Source of the DNA: Azolla caroliniana
Lineage: Eukaryota > Polypodiophyta
Reading direction: 5' to 3'
Assembly (NCBI GenBank): GCA_043228905.1
Contig: JBHGNT010000021.1
Coordinates: forward strand, 9,734,001 to 9,798,000
Length of the DNA stretch: 64,000 nucleotides
The notes under the pieces are model-generated. The model had not been told where the DNA came from and made no database searches. It saw only the letters and a program-made list of their open reading frames with translations. Below are positions 51,975 through 61,089 of the stretch, piece after piece (position 1 is the first letter of the stretch; each line of letters begins with the position of its first letter). Both the position numbers and the translations under genes were made by a program.

Positions 51975-53040
51975 TAATCAACCGACAGAACAATTATTGC
52001 AATCCAAGACTGAACAGTGGCAACAACTGAGTGTGGAATGGCGGCAATGGAGGAGTGAATTCCATCGGATCGAACAATTATTGCAATCCAGGACCGAACA
52101 GTGGAGGCAACTGAGTGTAGAATGGCGGTAGTGGATCAAACAGTGGCAGCAATCCACGACCGAACAGTCGCGACAACTGAGTGTAGAATGGTGGCAATGG
52201 AGTGAACTCAATAGGAGCGAAGAGTGGCAGAGATGCTTGGACCAAATAGTGGTAGATGATGGCAACTGAGTGTAGAATGGCAGCAATGGTGGATTGAACT
52301 CCGTTAGATCGAACAGTGGTAGATGATGCTTGGGACGCACACTGGTGGCAACTGAGTGTAGAATAACGGCGGTGGAAGAGAGAACTCCGTCGAATCAAAC
52401 AATGGCAGCAATCCACGACCAAACAGTAGCAGCAACTGAGTGTAGAATGGTGGCAATGGAGGAGTGAACTCAATAGGAGCAAACAGTGGCAGATGATGCT
52501 TGGACCGAATAATGGTGGGAACTGAGTGTAGAATGGTGGCAATGGAACAATGAACTTAATATAGGAGCGAATAGTGGCAGATGATGCTTGGACCGAACAG
52601 TGGAGGCAACTGAGTGTAGAATGGTGGCAATGGGAGAGCGAACTCCGTCAAATCGAACAATGGCAAATGATGTTTGGAACACATAGTGGCAGCAACTAAG
52701 TGTAGAATGGCGGCAGTGGAGAAGTGAACTCTGTTGGATCAGAGAGTGGAAGCAATCCAGGACCGAACAGTAGCGGCAACTGAATATAGAATAGTGGCAA
52801 TGTAGTAGTGAACTTAACAGGAGAGAACAGTGGCAGATGATGCTTGGACCAAACAGTGGCGACAACTGAGTGTAGAATGGCGGTAATGGAGGAGTGAACT
52901 TTGTCAGATCGAATAGTGGTGGATGATGCTTGGACCGCATAGTGGCAACAATTGAGTATATAATGGTGCCAATGTCGGACTGGACTCAATAGGGTATAGG
53001 AACAGTGTCAGTAATCTAAGCCTGAATAGTTACAAAGTGA
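51975..53040. repeat. 85-bp minisatellite, about 12 copies
   Basis: The core CAACTGAGTGTAGAATGGCGGCAATGG recurs at intervals of about 81-96 bp (near 52025, 52110, 52168, 52264, 52353, 52434, 52519, 52609, 52692, 52780, 52865, 52951), with one short 57-bp step. GAACAGTGGCAGATGATGCTTGGACC forms the other half of the unit. The first copies are open on plus (EQWQQLSVEWRQWRSEF), so it may have begun as a coding repeat; later copies have stops. Confidence 0.85.
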
Positions 53041-53284
53041 TGGCCAACGAACGAGATGTGGCAATGGATCATGCATAATGGACCTAGGAATTCGGTATAT
53101 AATTTATGGTGCACATATCCATTTATGCTGCATGTTTATGTTGCACATTTATGGTGCTCATTTATATAATTAAAACATTCTAATGTTTCATTCATGGTAC
53201 AAAAATGGCTATTTATCACTGGTAGCTTTTTGCATAGCTAATTAGCTATGTTAAGGACATAGCTAATTGTTTCCACTCGCATGC
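53041..53284. other. Spacer with short TAGCTAATTAGCTA copy
   Basis: GCATAGCTAATTAGCTATG with a further ATAGCTAATTG occurs at about 53233-53272, linking this segment to the arrays. It may mark the right edge of the transposon-like region. No gene is seen. Confidence 0.4.
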
Positions 53285-54540
53285 TTTCACCCATATGTCT
53301 AATATAAAATCTTTAGGACATATTTTAATTATTAGTATTATCTACTATATTATTATATTTTAATAGGGTACTTAATATATACTTATTTATTAAATAAAAC
53401 TTATATCCTAGTTATAAAAACTCAATATATTAATAAGCTTGCTTATTTTAATACTCCCCCTAAAGCTCTTTATTGAATATCTTGAAGATTGATATATTCT
53501 TTGAATTTCCTCATCTTAGTTGAATCCAAGAACATTGTGAACATATCTGCCACTTGCATATTTGTTTTGACATAATGTATTTCTATGTCTCTTGATAGAA
53601 CTTTCTCTCTCACAAAGCGATAATGAATTTTAATATGTTTTGTCCTATCATGAAACACTGGATTGTTAGCTAAATAAATGCTTGACATGTTATCACAATA
53701 GATTTTGATTTATAAATTCTCAATGCATAAATCTTTAATAGGATTTTTTATCCACATTGCTTCACATGTTGCATTTGTCATAGCTCTATATTCTACTTCT
53801 ATTGAGGAAAGATCAACCGTTCGTTGCTTCTTTGAACTCCATGAAATAGTTGTTGTGCCCTACAACAAAACATACCCCGATGTGCTTCTTCTATCATTTA
53901 TTGAACCTGCCCAATCTACATCACTGAATGCAATAATTGTTAAATCATTTACCTTGTCATAAAATAAACCATGATTAATTGTCCCTTTCAACTATCTTAA
54001 AACCTTTTTTCTTGCATTCAAGTGATTGCATAAACTATGCCAAAACACCTACTACATGAGATATATTTGTTCTTGTTATAGTTGCATACAATAATGAACC
54101 AATTAAGCTTCTATACAGTTGAACGTTTTCAACTTTCTCACCATTATCTTTTCCTAATTTGACATTGGGCTCCATAGGTTGGCCTAATGGTTTGCATCCA
54201 ATCATTCCATACTTCTTCAATAAATTTAGAATATATTTTCTTTGTATTAAGTATATACCTTCATTTTTTTTATTACTTCTATACCCAAGAAATATTTATG
54301 TTCTCCAAGATTTGAAATTTTGAACTCTTCTTTCAACTCTCCCTTTATATCTTGGATATCTTTTCCACAATTACCTGTAAGTATTAAATCATCCACATAT
54401 ATGCATAATAAAACTATATGTTTTCCATTATGCTTTATATATAAAGATGAATTTGAATTTGAAACAATAAAATCACACCACCAAATATTCTACCAATTTA
54501 TGATTCCATGCTCTTGGAGCTTGTTCAAACCATATAATCC
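53285..54540 (-). mobile_element. Copia remnant: LTR end, RNase H, reverse transcriptase
   Basis: A purine tract (GAGCTTTAGGGGGAGTA on minus, 53451-53467) marks an LTR to its left (start decayed, about 53285-53450). 53688-53470 reads SSIYLANNPVFHDRTKHIK and NMQVADMFTMFLDSTKM (RNase H end). 54220-54035 reads KYGMIGCKPLGQPMEPNVKL and SLIGSLLYATITR. The catalytic YVDDLILTGN lies at about 54390-54360. Truncated at 54540. It is a different copia lineage from the others here. Confidence 0.7.
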
Positions 54541-54544
54541 TTTC

Positions 54545-54799
54545 TTCGATAGGAGAAACTATGCATCTTGGTCATACGCACCAGTATTTGCTTCGGCATG
54601 GGTACTGGAGTTACGTCGAAGGAGTGAATGATGCAACAAGGGATACGACACACAAGGACATTCCAGCCTGGGAGTAGGCAGCACACAGGGTAATATACTG
54701 CTTTGCTTCCAGTGTCAATGATCAACTACTCAACTACATCTAGGACGCCAAGATGTAGAAAAATGCTTGGACGAACCTGAAGAGGATTTTCGCTATTGA
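54545..54799 (+). pseudogene. Copia Gag fragment
   Basis: Plus-strand RRNYASWSY, YLLRHGYWSYVEGVNDATRD and DAKM...NAWTNLKRIFA, the same Gag type as at 29.0-29.5 kb. It ends exactly where that protein reads KRIFA, cut by the LTR of the second gag-only element (54800). Confidence 0.75.
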
Positions 54800-55353
54800 T
54801 GCACCTTTGGGTGTCAGGTCGTTGCGTGAGTCGGGTGGAATTCGCCAAGGTTATGGACGAGGAGGAGGAAGAATTTGAGGCAAATAGGAATGTGAATAGG
54901 TTCTAAGAAAGAGATATAGAACCTCGTGAATCCCATTTACATTATGCTCCCCATCCTTATATAGTGATGGGAGAGGCTTAGCACATAGCAATCTATGTTT
55001 TTTCTAACTATAGACTTCATGCTTTTTCTTCTAATAATAGTCTTCATGCACGTGAGATGTGCATGAATAACTTTTTATCATGCGTTTTCTTCTAACTAAA
55101 GTGTACGTGTAAAAGTAGCTTTTCCTAAAAAATATATGTGAGATAACCTTTGTATATGGAAGATCTACTATTTTTAATACTCATGATGTGTTACTATAAT
55201 GGTAAAGCTACAAATTATTGACTTGGAGGTACATGGTTTGAATCTTGCCCTATGCATGCAATATATATTTTAATATTTTCTTCTATTTCTTCATATTTAT
55301 TAAATCGGGTACTTTGTACGTTTTTCACGTAGTGTAGGAAATACACTACGACA
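54800..55353 (-). repeat. 3' LTR of gag-only element, copy 2
   Basis: 554 bp, TGTCGTAGTG...GGTGCA on minus. Shares GTCAGGT(C/T)GTTGCGTGA, GAGGAGGAAGAATTTGAGGC and CCTTATATAGTGATGGGAGA with the right copy. It lacks about 180 bp present there around the CCTCGTGAATCCCA duplication. Confidence 0.8.
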
Positions 55354-55365
55354 CTCCCCCCCTCC

Positions 55366-57068
55366 AAACCCACACATCCTCCGGTATGTGCCGAAGTTCC
55401 CGATGCTTGTTATTCCCCTTCATCCATAGTACCCTCCATTTCTCCCACTATATCAACTTTGTCTCTCAATTTTGAGCACATCCATTCTTTCCACCCAAAC
55501 CATTGTCGACATCCGATCCACCATATTCTTCGTTCTCTCTCGTCATACAATCTTGTTTTAGAGTTTATGTTCTTCACGTTAGAGCCATCCTTCTTTGTTG
55601 AGATCTCATCGTTAGTAACACATTTCAAATCCGCTTGGCCCTTGTCATCCATGGTAGTGCGCCTACTTGGCCTATTCCTTGTCTTTATCAACCTTGAATT
55701 CTTTCCGGATTGGTCTCGTCCAATCGACTTTCGGTTGGATCGGCTTCCGTTCGGATTTGTATTCGTCCGAATCAGACTCGGTTGATCAGTTTCGACTGAG
55801 TCGGTCCCCTTCCAGGTTGGGTTCCACCGATCGGTTTCAATCTAGGTTGGCTTCCTTTTCCTCGTGTTCACCAACTTCGACCGGTTCGACCTCCGGTTAA
55901 GTTGGATTAGCTTGTGTTATCTAGATCGGTCTCGTCCGATCAGCTTTCAGCTAGAACAATTTCCGTCTGGGTTGGGCTAGACTGATCAGATTTCGGCCAA
56001 ATCCACTTCCGCTTGGTTTGGCTTTCGTTTAGGCCGGAATTCCGGCGGATCATCTTCCGTCTAAACCTAGTTCTGGCTTTACATTCCTTGTTGCCACCTC
56101 CCGTCTCTCCAGTATCACGTTGTTTCTCGGCCACTATCGCCGAAGTCTCTAGAATTAGTGGACAGAAATCCTCGGTATTATTGTCCTTCGTCGTTTCGCC
56201 CATAGCCACCTTCTCCACTATTTGTCCGTTGTATGCCTCGGCTTTGACCTTCGTTTTCTCTCCACCACCTTCTGTCTCTTCAGTCTCACGTTGGCTGTCG
56301 AAGGCAACCGCCGAATTTTCTGGAATTAATGGTGGGAAAGTCTCGACATGGCCATCTGCCATTGACTCCTCCATATCCACCTCCGACTTGATGTCTTCTT
56401 TCGTGGCGATCTCCTAGATCATGTCCACCTCGCACTCTTTATCTCACTCGATCATGCAAGCATTGATTATGCTTACCCCTTTCTCACCCGATGTTTCAGA
56501 CACTCCTGTCTTGAAACCTTCGTGCACACTTGAAGTGGTGTTCGCCACTCTCAAGTCATCGGTGTTATCCTTAGTGGTCGTTCTTTCACAAGACGAGAGG
56601 ATGCCTTGTTCCATACCCTCTCCCGTGGTACCGTCGAATCATACTTCAACCTTCATATCAACCACATCGTTCATCCTTAATCGATCATCCCTTATAGGCC
56701 ATGTTGTTGCCGATGAGATTCTCATCTTCCTCTTATCATGTCTTTGGCATACTCTTTCAACTTCAACCCAATCCTCAGTAAGGACATTTGCACCACCATC
56801 ATCTTTGAGTTCGATCCCGATGTCCATCCTTTCTTTCCGATCGATCGATCCTACGAACATTATTACTTTATCCACCCCCATCAATCATTGTTCCCGCTTT
56901 GAGAGTTGAGCAAAACGACACCCGAACTCTAGGAATGCTTGTGTTGCGGTTTGGGGGATCTTCGCCAATGCCACTCACTGGTCAAACTCTCGTCGATCTC
57001 GTCCCTTTAGTCTCTCCTAATCATATGCTTCCAATATAGCTTCCTCGAGGGACACCCACGCTGAGTTT
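55366..57068 (-). pseudogene. Gag-like gene of copy 2, main part
   Basis: Minus-strand: AWVSLEEAILEAYD (57060-57000), ATQAFLEFGCRFAQLSKREQ, VDKVIMFVGSIDRKERMDIG, ANVLTEDWVEVERVCQRHDK (to about 56720), then repeats of the LETSAI/PENSAV type with ETGETGGG and ETEETEGGGEK (56380-55940). A basic tail follows (RTRFRRKMIRRN). The FAQL...EERxxIGIEL...TEDWxxVERVC stretch is the well-known plant retrotransposon Gag core, lacking in copy 1. Scattered stops make it a pseudogene. Interrupted upstream by the copia LTR. Confidence 0.7.
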
Positions 57069-57789
57069 TGTTGCCGTATCTGTTGAGAACTCGACGTTCC
57101 TTATGTCCGACGCTCGGCCACAACCGAGATTCTTTACATACACAGAAAAACAGGTAATGAAACGCGACACAAAAGAGGAGAAATGGTGCACAGGAGGTAT
57201 ACGTGGAAAACCCCAAAATAGGGGGAAAAAACCACGGCAGCCCACAAGCTGCAAACTGTCACTATGCAGAAATATACAACAGTGAGATCACTGAGGCAAC
57301 GACCTCGTGCTCTCAGATCTTCGCCACAGGCGGCGGTTACAACAGAGGCAACGACCTCGTCTCTCTCTCTCTCTCTCTCTCTGCACAGTTACGTGCTCTA
57401 ATTTCTTCTTGCACCAACAAGAAAGAATAACCACACAAAAACAACTACAAAATTGCCCTAAGTCATATTTATACTAATATGACTTTTCGGCTATTTACAA
57501 ATGTAGCCTCGATGGGCTCCATCCGACTCTCCGTAGTCGGGTACTCCTCATCCGGCTCTCCGCAGTCGGGTACTCCTCATCCGGTTCATACCGGGCCTAC
57601 ACCATCCGACTCTCCGCAGTCGGGTACTCCTCATCCGGTTCATACCGGGCCTACACCATCCGACTCTCCGCAGTCGGGTACTCCCCATCCGGTTCATACC
57701 GGTTCGGCCTCAGCCTGTCGGCCTCGGCCGAGTTTGAACGTCGGCACTGTTCTTCTACCTTCCCATCCGGAGGGACCTGTTTCCCAACA
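57069..57789 (-). repeat. Copia LTR inserted in the Gag gene of copy 2
   Basis: Starts TGTTGGGAAACAGG on minus, ends near 57069-57104. It shares the U5 hairpin CTCGGCCACAACCGAG (57113-57128), the CT tract and GTCATATTTATAC box with the copia LTRs at 9.5 and 14.3 kb, so it is a related solo LTR. U3 carries three copies of a 54-bp unit (57520-57703). Gag reading resumes on both sides (NELQESIPI / AWVSLEEA). No clear target duplication. Confidence 0.65.
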
Positions 57790-58044
57790 AATTGGGATGC
57801 TCTCTTGCAGCTCATTCGTGGCCACCCGATTGAAGGATGTGACTTGCAAGCATTCTGATATCCCACATCGCATCATCTCGGCTTTGTAGTCACATAAATA
57901 GCGTGCCACGTCTTTTCCTTTGAATTGCCCATTTCTTTTCACAAGCCGCTCTATTGCTACCACAATCTCCGACATCTCATGTTGTTCTTGCAACATCCGC
58001 TCGAACATCATCATCATGTTGATCACCTCTTGTTGATTCTCCAT
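57790..58044 (-). pseudogene. Gag-like gene of copy 2, N-terminal part
   Basis: ATG at 58044 (MENQQEVINMMMMFERMLQE). IERLVKRNGQFKGKDVARYL, CDYKAEMMRCGI and RVATNELQESIP align with copy 1 (VERVVNRVGRFNGDDVPRFL, VYDAEMAKGGV). Open throughout; ends at the inserted LTR. The initiation codon is at the same distance from the primer site as in copy 1. Confidence 0.7.
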
Positions 58045-58062
58045 CTCCTTGCCGCCTGTTTT

Positions 58063-58078
58063 CACATCGGGTTCACCA
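58063..58078 (-). other. Putative primer-binding site, gag-only element copy 2
   Basis: TGGTGAACCCGATGTG on minus, 4 bp after the 5' LTR end (GCGACA). Differs from copy 1 at two positions. Confidence 0.6.
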
Positions 58079-58082
58079 AATG

Positions 58083-58547
58083 TGTCGCACCATTCGGCGT
58101 CAGGTTGTTGCGTGATTCGGGTGGAAATTGCCGAGGTTATAAACTATGAGGAGGAAGAATTTGAGGCAAATAGGAATGTGAATAGGTTGTAAGAAAGAGA
58201 TATAGAACCTCGTGAATCCCACGAGTGTATTGTATTAGATTTATTAATATTTAAAACCCTAATAACAAATTAAAATAGATTAGAAAAGAGAGATTGAAAA
58301 CCTCGTGAATCCCACAAGTATTATATTAATCAATATTTAGACCCTAATAATCACCCCATAATTTATTTATTTCTTTCCCCCTATTATATTCTGACCCCCA
58401 TCCTTATATAGTGATGGGAGAGGCTTAACACATAGCAATCTATGCTTTTTCTAACTATAGACTTCATGCTTTTTCTTCTAATAATAGTCTTCATGCACGT
58501 GAGATGTGCATGCATAGCTTTTTCGATCATGTGTTTTCTTCTAACTA
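58083..58547 (-). repeat. 5' LTR of gag-only element, copy 2 (truncated)
   Basis: Matches the left LTR up to CTTCTAACTAA, then stops at 58547, where copia DNA begins. About 250 bp of U3 are missing, so the element lacks its own promoter end. Contains a local duplication of AACCTCGTGAATCCCACxAGT (58205-58320). Confidence 0.75.
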
Positions 58548-58795
58548 AGTTTTATGCACTCTTTTGGTTCTCACCGGGTCCTCTTTATTCATCACCGGAT
58601 CCCATCCTAAGAGACCGATTTCCCAACAATTATCACATATGTCGTTGTCATCAGCGCCTCAACCCAAAACTTCTTGGATAGCTTGGCATGTGCGAGCATA
58701 CTACATACTCTCTCCATTATGGTCTGATTCATCCTTTCGGCCAATCCGTTAAGCTCCGGTGTCTTCGGTGTTACGAAGGCGCTCCGGCTCTTCTT
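58548..58795 (-). pseudogene. Copia LTR edge plus integrase fragment
   Basis: Left part (to 58628, ...TTTCCCAACA on plus) is the U3 edge of a Tork-type copia LTR. It is joined directly to integrase: TPKTPELNGLAERMNQTIME, SMLAHAKLSKKFWVEALMTT and TYVI. Everything between integrase and the 3' LTR has been deleted. Confidence 0.6.
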
Positions 58796-59634
58796 TGTGC
58801 ACAGCAGATCGTTTAATGTACTCAAGACAGAAAAGAAGGGGAAGGAGACTTACCTCTGTAGCAATCCAAAAGCTTCTATTTCATTACACATAGAGCTCAA
58901 CTCACTCTCGCCAATTTTCTGTTTTTCTATTCTTTTTTCTCTTACAACTCTCTCTTCTACTTTTTACCTAAGTATATAAGTGACTTATATATGCAGCTAA
59001 TTAACTGTGACTAGCTAAATAGTTGTTGATAGCTAAATAGTTGTTTCACCTTTATGTCCACTAGTAGCTAATTTCCTAATAGCTACTATAGAAGATCTCA
59101 CATACCAATATGCATCACATACCTTTGTTGAGCTTGTTTCTCAACACTCCCCCTCAAGGTCAACTTATCCTTTCTTGAGGTCATCTTCAGTCTTCTTTTC
59201 TTCATGCTTTTCAGCTATCATACCAATGCTTATAACTCCAATCATGTCTCTAAACTGTGTATGTTTTTCCATGCTCAATCCCTTCATAAGAATATCAGCA
59301 ACATGTAGTTTTGTGCTTACATACAACAGATCCACTTCTCTATCAATCACTTTTTCTCTAACAAAGTGATAATGCACTTCAATGTGCTTGGTTCTTGCAT
59401 GGAACACTAGGTTTTTTTGCGAGCTGAATTTTTCTCATATTATCACACCAAATTGTGACTGCACCATCTATATGTTTTCCCAAATCAGCAAGCAATCTTC
59501 TGATCCATACCTCTTCACAAGTGGCTATTGCAGCTCCTCTATATTCAGCTTCAGTACTTGATAATGCAACGATAGCTTGTTTCTTGCTAATCCATGAAAT
59601 AGTTGCACTTCCCAATGTAAACATATATCTGTCA
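58796..59634 (-). mobile_element. Copia 3' end: LTR and RNase H, cut by chromovirus
   Basis: A 351-bp LTR (58796-59146, TGTTGAGAAACAAG...TGCACA on minus) abuts the purine tract TTGAGGGGGAG. RNase H follows: 59645-59379 ([41 protein letters not shown]) and 59407-59165 ([31 protein letters not shown]), with one shift near 59400. At 59634 the protein is interrupted by the chromovirus LTR; the rest should lie beyond the window. Confidence 0.75.
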
Positions 59635-60065
59635 TGATATGGCAAAACTCGAACCCATGACCTTAGGTTATATGGGCCGAGCTCTTGACCATTAGATCAT
59701 CTATTGTAATACGTAGGATATTATTTTCATTTACATTTTATTCTAGGAAATTAGTGTATATTCCAGATTTCTCGGGAACATTCTAGAAGCTTCAAGATTA
59801 CTCCTGAAAACACTATAAAAGAGGGCACTAGGCATTATGTTGAACCAAATTGGTTCAACGCCAGTCTTAAGCCTTTTAGCCACCATTGTATATTCTCTTC
59901 ACATAATACATATTTTTCTTATCATCACTCTCTCCTTCTCTCGATCTCTCTCTTTCTCTCCGTCTCGCTCACTTCTTCCTTCTCTCGAAGAACTTCTACA
60001 CCTCTCATAGTACTAATCCTTCATTTAGTACTAATTCCTTCTCTGTCTTAGTACTGTTCCTGACA
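59635..60065 (+). repeat. 5' LTR of chromovirus
   Basis: TGATATGGCA...CCTGACA. Left edge is set where copia RNase H stops, right edge by the adjacent self-priming site. Holds TATAAAA (59814-59820), a perfect 10-bp-arm inverted repeat (59839-59859) and a repeated AGTACTAAT word. The partner LTR is outside the window. Confidence 0.7.
59814..59820 (+). promoter_or_regulatory. TATA box in chromovirus LTR
   Basis: TATAAAA in CACTATAAAAGAGGGC. The expected start, about 30 bp downstream, falls at 59844-59850, the start of the segment complementary to the primer site. Confidence 0.65.
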
Positions 60066-60079
60066 GTTTGAACCAATTT
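60066..60079 (+). other. Self-priming site of chromovirus
   Basis: TTGAACCAATTT (60068-60079) directly follows the LTR and is perfectly complementary to AAATTGGTTCAA (59847-59858) at the predicted RNA 5' end. It is not a tRNA-type TGG site. In Tf1-like elements the RNA 5' end folds back on such a site and is cleaved to form the primer. Confidence 0.6.
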
Positions 60080-60137
60080 TCTACCTTCTGTCTCTCTCAT
60101 TTCCTACTAATCTCTTATTCCTCTTTTCTTTCATCCC

Positions 60138-60917
60138 ATGGCCACTGTTAGCGCTGAAGAATATCAATCTGTTTTCTCGGAATTTCAATGCTTGAAAGAG
60201 AAGTTCCATGCTTTGGAACAAGAAAACTAATGGTTGCTGGGGGGATCTTCAACAAATCTCCTTAGAAAAGCAGCAAACGCAACAACAGCATGGGGAACTT
60301 GCATTACGTGTGCAACAACTCGAAGCAAGCATCGTAGCGATGCAACAACAAGGGCCCAGAACACAAGGGATTCATAAAGAACCCAAGATTGGCCTTCCCA
60401 CGAAGTTCGATGGAACGCGATCGCAGTTTAGAGGGTTCCTTAACCAGGTACGATTAGTTATTCAAATGCATCCTTCCCGATATCCCACCGATGCATCACG
60501 AGTGGGTTTAGTAGGCACTTTGTTTAGTGGCTCAACAATTCTGTTATGGTTTACACAACGACGTCAAGGATTTACTCTTGACCTTCCCCGAAGAGCCAAA
60601 GTCCTTAACAGAAGCAATCAGTCGCACAGTGAGATGTGACAACCGCCTCTTTGAGCGACATTTGGAAAGACAACTACAGATGCCGAGGGCAAGATCAGAG
60701 CCCACCTATGCCTCAGTGGTAGCAAGACCTTTTCCGAGGGAGTCATATAATGCGCCTCCAGCGAATACTCCAACCCTGATGGAGATTGACACTACACGTC
60801 GTTGAGAGCCATTATCCGAAGAAGAAAAGCAACAACGCCGTACAAATCGACTATGTCTTTACTGTGGTGGACCAGGACATATCGCAATAAATTGCCCCCA
60901 TAGGCCAAGAAGATAGG
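60138..60917 (+). pseudogene. gag: Chromovirus Gag, broken
   Basis: ATG 60138 (MATVSAEEYQSVFSEFQC) meets a TAA at about 60228. The 60208-60639 frame continues (LQQISLEKQQTQQQHGELAL, a coiled coil, then PKIGLPTKFDGTRSQFRGFL and LVGTLFSGS). A deletion near 60530 then joins SGS to QFCYGLHNDVKDLLLTFPEE (60527-60805), removing the capsid middle. A CX2CX4HX4C knuckle ([14 protein letters not shown]) lies at 60858-60899 after a TGA at 60803. Confidence 0.75.
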
Positions 60918-61089
60918 TAAACCAAATAGTCGCTAGTTCTAATTGTACTAAACCCGAGCCTATTTCAGTAGGGATATCGGATAGTCCTAATAGTACTAAT
61001 AGCCCAGATCTAGCGAACAAATTTGATGTCCTTAGTCAGTTAGAAGAAGAGTTAAACGACTAAGTCCAGCCAAAATAGGAGCCGTTTGG

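Larger units (their letters stand above)
36394..53284. mobile_element. Candidate DNA transposon region with two convergent spliced genes
   Basis: After removing the nested gypsy element this is about 8.4 kb. It holds a plus-strand gene remnant (36394-39160) and a minus-strand transposase-like gene (51715 to about 39890) that converge on a minisatellite. Palindrome arrays TAGCTAATTAGCTA lie in an intron of the minus gene and between exons of the plus gene, plus a short copy at 53225-53275. A coding-like minisatellite lies upstream of the minus gene. Terminal inverted repeats were not found; the left end abuts a copia remnant and may be lost. The unity of the region is inferred from shared arrays and gene layout. 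Confidence 0.5.
54800..58547 (-). mobile_element. Gag-only LTR retrotransposon, copy 2 (minus strand)
   Basis: LTR-like repeats at 54800-55353 and 58083-58547 flank a minus-strand Gag-like gene. The primer-site segment and the leader GGCGGCAAGG(A)GATGGAG match copy 1 at 4.7 kb, and the purine tract GGAGGGGGGGAG abuts the left LTR. No protease, RT or integrase was found. The right (5') LTR is truncated at 58547, and a copia LTR lies inside (57069-57789). Confidence 0.78.

Noticed and set aside
51975-53040. Coding gene for a tandem-repeat protein
   Set aside because: Only the first two or three units are open; stops occur on both strands in later units.
58995-59090. Part of the TAGCTAATTAGCTA array family
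   Set aside because: AGCTAATTAACTG and AGCTAAATAGTTG words lie within a copia LTR, few in number and not palindromic; probably chance or an independent short repeat.
59640-59703. tRNA gene on the minus strand
   Set aside because: A- and B-box-like words are present, but the T-stem does not pair (GGG against TTT) and no proper anticodon arm forms. Kept only as a low-interest LTR observation.
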